NCBI GenBank assembly: GCA_021821585.1
Contig: JAKACF010000176.1
Span: 1-6,518 of the forward strand
DNA from: Actinomycetes bacterium
Lineage (GTDB): Bacteria > Actinomycetota > Acidimicrobiia > Acidimicrobiales > Bog-793
Length of the DNA stretch: 6,518 bases
Direction of reading: 5' to 3'
Below are positions 4,762 to 6,518 of the stretch, one piece after another. Position 1 is the stretch's first letter. Every line of letters begins with the position of its first letter. The position numbers and the translations under genes were made by a program. Under the pieces are notes generated by a model that did no database searches, was not told the DNA's origin, and saw only the letters and a program-made list of their open reading frames with translations.

Positions 4762-5552
4762 GCCTGCAGTCCTCGCCGCTCGACGGCGTCCCGCCCCCGC
4801 CGAGCGGGGAGGAGACGGACCGGACCCCCTCGGGCGAGGGGCTCGGCTCGCTCGCCCGCCTTCTCGCCCCCTACGGGGTGCCCGAGGAGCTGCTCGTCCA
4901 GGCGATGGCGCACCGCTCGTACTGCTCCGAGCATCCCGGGCAGGAGTCGAACGAGCGGCTCGAGCTGCTCGGCGACGCCGTCCTCGGCCTCGTCGTCACC
5001 GACCACCTCTACCGGCGCTTCCCCCTGCTTCCCGAGGGCGACCTCGCGAGGGTGAGGGCGGCGGTCGTCTCCACGATCGGGCTCACCCCGGTCGCCCTCC
5101 GGCTCGCCCTCGGCGACGCCGTCCTGCTCGGGCGGGGAGAGGAGGTCTCCGGCGGGCGTGGCAAGGGCTCCATCCTCGTCGACTGCCTCGAGGCCGTCAT
5201 CGGTGCCGTCTACCTCTCCTCCGGCTTCGGGGGCGCCCAGGGGTTCGTCGAGTCGATCCTCGGGGAGGGGATCGAGGAGGTGGCGGCCGAGGCCCGCCTC
5301 GGGGACCCGAAGAACCGCCTCCAGGAGCTCTCGGCCCAGCTCGGCCTCGGCGTCCCGGGCTACCTCATCACCGACCGCGGGCCGGACCACGCCAAGCACT
5401 TCGAGGCCGAGGCGCTCGTCGGGGGCCGCCTCGTCGGCACGGGCGCCGGCCGCTCGAAGAAGGAGGCCGAGCGCCAGGCCGCCCAGGCGGCCCTGCTCGC
5501 CCTCTCCTCGGCCGACGGGGAGCTCGAGGCCTTCCCCGTCGCCCGGCCCTGA
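4758..5552 (+). CDS. rnc: Ribonuclease III
   Basis: This endonuclease cleaves double-stranded RNA and processes the rRNA precursor. From CTG 4758 it has 264 residues. The catalytic domain carries MAHRSYCSEH (50-59) and the signature NERLELLGDAV (65-75). Catalytic acids equivalent to E. coli E38, D45, D114 and E117 are E66, D73, D142 and E145. After a linker starting DPKNRLQE (183-190), a double-stranded RNA-binding domain occupies about 183-250, with GRSKKEAERQAA at its end. The start is the odd point: no ATG, GTG or TTG occurs in frame between the stop at 4530-4532 and GTG 4878. GTG 4878 would remove most of the conserved first helix (LARLLAPYGVPEELL) and give 224 residues. CTG 4758 overlaps the acpP stop as CTGA and has GAGGG upstream; CTG 4764 is also possible. 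The function is sure, the start is not. Confidence 0.9.
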   Translation: MSLQSSPLDGVPPPPSGEETDRTPSGEGLGSLARLLAPYGVPEELLVQAMAHRSYCSEHPGQESNERLELLGDAVLGLVVTDHLYRRFPLLPEGDLARVRAAVVSTIGLTPVALRLALGDAVLLGRGEEVSGGRGKGSILVDCLEAVIGAVYLSSGFGGAQGFVESILGEGIEEVAAEARLGDPKNRLQELSAQLGLGVPGYLITDRGPDHAKHFEAEALVGGRLVGTGAGRSKKEAERQAAQAALLALSSADGELEAFPVARP

Positions 5553-5561
5553 CCGCTCCAG

Positions 5562-6401
5562 ATGCCCGAGCTGCCCGAGGTCGAGACGGTCCGCCGCGGC
5601 CTCGAGGACGTCCTCGTCGGCCGCAGGGTGGTACGCCTCGTGGTCACCGGGCGGCGCAGCGTCCGCCGCCAGCCGGCCGCCGAGCTCGTCGAGCGGGTGA
5701 CGGGCCGGCGCATCGAGCGGGCCGAGCGCCGCGGCAAGTGGCTCGCCCTCCCGCTCGACGACGGACAGGTCCTCGTCGTCCACCTGCGCATGAGCGGCCA
5801 GCTGCTCTACGTCGCCGAGCCGTCCTCGGTGCCGCGGCTCTCCCACACCCACGTCGTGGCCGGGCTCGACGACGGCGCCGAGCTGCGCTTTGTCGACCCC
5901 CGGACCTTCGGGGAGTGGTTCGTCACCGACGAGGTGCGCGACGACGGCCTGCCGGTCGACTTCGACCGCCTCGGGCCGGACCCCTTTGTCGAGACGGTCG
6001 GTGCCGGCCGGCTGCAACAACGGCTCGCCGGTCGGCGCAGCGCCCTCAAGGTGGCCCTCACCGACCAGCGGGTGCTGGCCGGCATCGGCAACCTCTACGC
6101 CGACGAGATCTGCCACTCGGCCCGCCTCCGGCCCGACCGGCCCTGCGAGGCGCTCTCGCCCGAGGAGGTCGCCCGCCTCTCGCGTGCGGTCGGCCGGGTG
6201 CTGCGGGCGGCCGTGAAGGCACGGGGATCGTCGCTGAGGGACGCCCGCTACCGCGACCTCATGGGAGAGCTCGGCGGCTACCAGCTGCACCACCGCGTCT
6301 ACGACCGGGCCGGCGAGCCCTGCGAGCGCTGCGGGACGACCGTCGAGAAGCTGCGCATCGGGGCCCGGGTCGCCTACTTCTGCCCGGGCTGCCAGACATG
6401 A
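5562..6401 (+). CDS. mutM: Formamidopyrimidine-DNA glycosylase (Fpg/MutM)
   Basis: The 279-residue enzyme removes 8-oxoguanine and formamidopyrimidines and cleaves the abasic site by beta/delta elimination. The N-terminus PELPEVE gives catalytic Pro2 (N-terminal after Met removal) and Glu3. Lys59 in RRGKW is the conserved phosphate-contacting lysine. Met77 (HLRMSGQL) and Arg114/Phe116 (DPRTFG) are the void-filling residues. The helix-two-turn-helix holds DQRVLAGIGNLYADE (168-182), with Asn177. The C-terminal zinc finger has C254, C257, C274 and C277 and the loop arginine R269. PELPEVE and the complete zinc finger favour Fpg over Nei. Length is normal. ATG 5562 is nine bases after the rnc stop with no strong Shine-Dalgarno sequence, but the catalytic proline fixes it. 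The rnc-mutM order is widespread in actinobacteria, often followed by smc, which is not visible here. Confidence 0.95.
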   Translation: MPELPEVETVRRGLEDVLVGRRVVRLVVTGRRSVRRQPAAELVERVTGRRIERAERRGKWLALPLDDGQVLVVHLRMSGQLLYVAEPSSVPRLSHTHVVAGLDDGAELRFVDPRTFGEWFVTDEVRDDGLPVDFDRLGPDPFVETVGAGRLQQRLAGRRSALKVALTDQRVLAGIGNLYADEICHSARLRPDRPCEALSPEEVARLSRAVGRVLRAAVKARGSSLRDARYRDLMGELGGYQLHHRVYDRAGEPCERCGTTVEKLRIGARVAYFCPGCQT

Positions 6402-6420
6402 GCCCGAAGGGCCCCGGCAG

Positions 6421-6426
6421 TAGCTT
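6421..6426 (+). promoter_or_regulatory. Weak candidate -10 box downstream of mutM
   Basis: TAGCTT fits TAnnnT and is a locally A/T-rich patch. Seven bases later would be position 6433-6436, where an ATG occurs, so a leaderless transcript is conceivable. The bases at -35 (6398-6403, ATGAGC) match TTGACA at only three positions. Confidence 0.2.
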
Positions 6427-6435
6427 GTGGCCCGT

Positions 6436-6518
6436 ATGTCCCGGCTGACCGGCCCCCGCTCGGCCGCCGCCACGAGCGCTCCGTCCCCGCCCGCCCACGC
6501 GCGCCGGGGCACCCGCGC
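6436..6518 (+). CDS. Possible 5' end of an unidentified gene, cut by the window edge
   Basis: From ATG 6436 an open frame runs to the window edge and gives 27 residues rich in Ala, Pro, Ser and Arg (MSRLTGPRSAAATSAPSPPA and on). Third codon positions are almost all G or C, which fits coding sequence here, but a GC-rich non-coding stretch would look the same. No Shine-Dalgarno sequence is visible; GTG 6427 is an alternative start in the same frame. I do not recognise the protein. The 34 bases between mutM and this ATG hold only a weak GGGCC/GGCCC inverted repeat. Confidence 0.25.
   Translation, partial: MSRLTGPRSAAATSAPSPPAHARRGTR

Noticed and set aside
6409..6433. GGGCC/GGCCC inverted repeat after mutM as a terminator
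   Set aside because: Only five pairs around a 15-base loop and no T-run; too weak to call in a sequence this GC-rich.
6398..6448. 16-codon frame starting ATGAGC at the mutM stop
   Set aside because: It has the same NTGAGC junction as other pairs, but the codons include AGT, TTG, GTA and TGT, unlike neighbouring genes, and it is too short to support as a gene.
4731..6512. 593-codon open frame on the minus strand
   Set aside because: It mirrors rnc and mutM, whose catalytic residues are intact. The translation is repetitive Gly/Ala/Glu/Asp-rich and unrecognisable.
1..6518. Mobile elements, CRISPR arrays, tRNA/rRNA genes, toxin-antitoxin or defence genes
   Set aside because: No transposase, integrase, spaced repeats, RNA gene signature or defence motif was seen; nearly all bases belong to recognised housekeeping genes.

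Overview
This window looks like a chromosomal housekeeping segment from a very GC-rich actinobacterium. The evidence is strong G/C bias at third codon positions, many GTG/TTG starts, four-base stop/start overlaps, and the order rsmD – coaD – DivIVA-like (SepIVA-like) gene – DUF177/yceD – rpmF – plsX … acpP – rnc – mutM. The loop insertion in the acyl carrier protein and the overall gene order make me lean towards class Acidimicrobiia. That placement is an inference and cannot be settled from this window alone.

Layout. The left block (1-3292, + strand) is one tightly packed run. It holds the 3' part of rsmD (16S rRNA m2G966 methyltransferase), coaD (phosphopantetheine adenylyltransferase), a 200-residue coiled-coil DivIVA/SepIVA-like protein, a DUF177/YceD protein, rpmF (ribosomal protein L32) and plsX (phosphate acyltransferase). 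Most junctions overlap by four bases or are under 30 bases, so this is very probably a single operon with translational coupling. The middle gene (about 3299-4375, or to 4423; - strand) encodes a PLP-dependent threonine-aldolase-like (beta-eliminating lyase-related) enzyme. It runs convergently into plsX and divergently from acpP. The right block (4474-6401, + strand) is acpP, rnc and mutM (fpg), again tightly packed. A divergent gap of about 50-100 bases separates the lyase gene from acpP. It contains a perfect 14-base palindrome, candidate -10 boxes for both directions, a GC hairpin and a clear Shine-Dalgarno sequence for acpP. The last ~115 bases hold only a weakly supported start of another gene.

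How the genes fit together. coaD makes the coenzyme A precursor whose phosphopantetheine arm ends up on the acyl carrier protein. plsX and acpP link fatty-acid synthesis to phospholipid synthesis. rsmD, DUF177, rpmF and rnc concern ribosome assembly and rRNA processing. The DivIVA-like protein probably concerns septation or envelope growth, and mutM repairs oxidised guanine. The theme is coordinated ribosome, membrane and cell-division output. The PLP enzyme is the only gene outside that theme.

I see no mobile element, CRISPR array, tRNA/rRNA, phage or defence gene, and no wholly new system. The points most worth a second look are the apparent CTG start of rnc, the repeated NTGAGC stop/start junctions, and the compact divergent control region in front of acpP.
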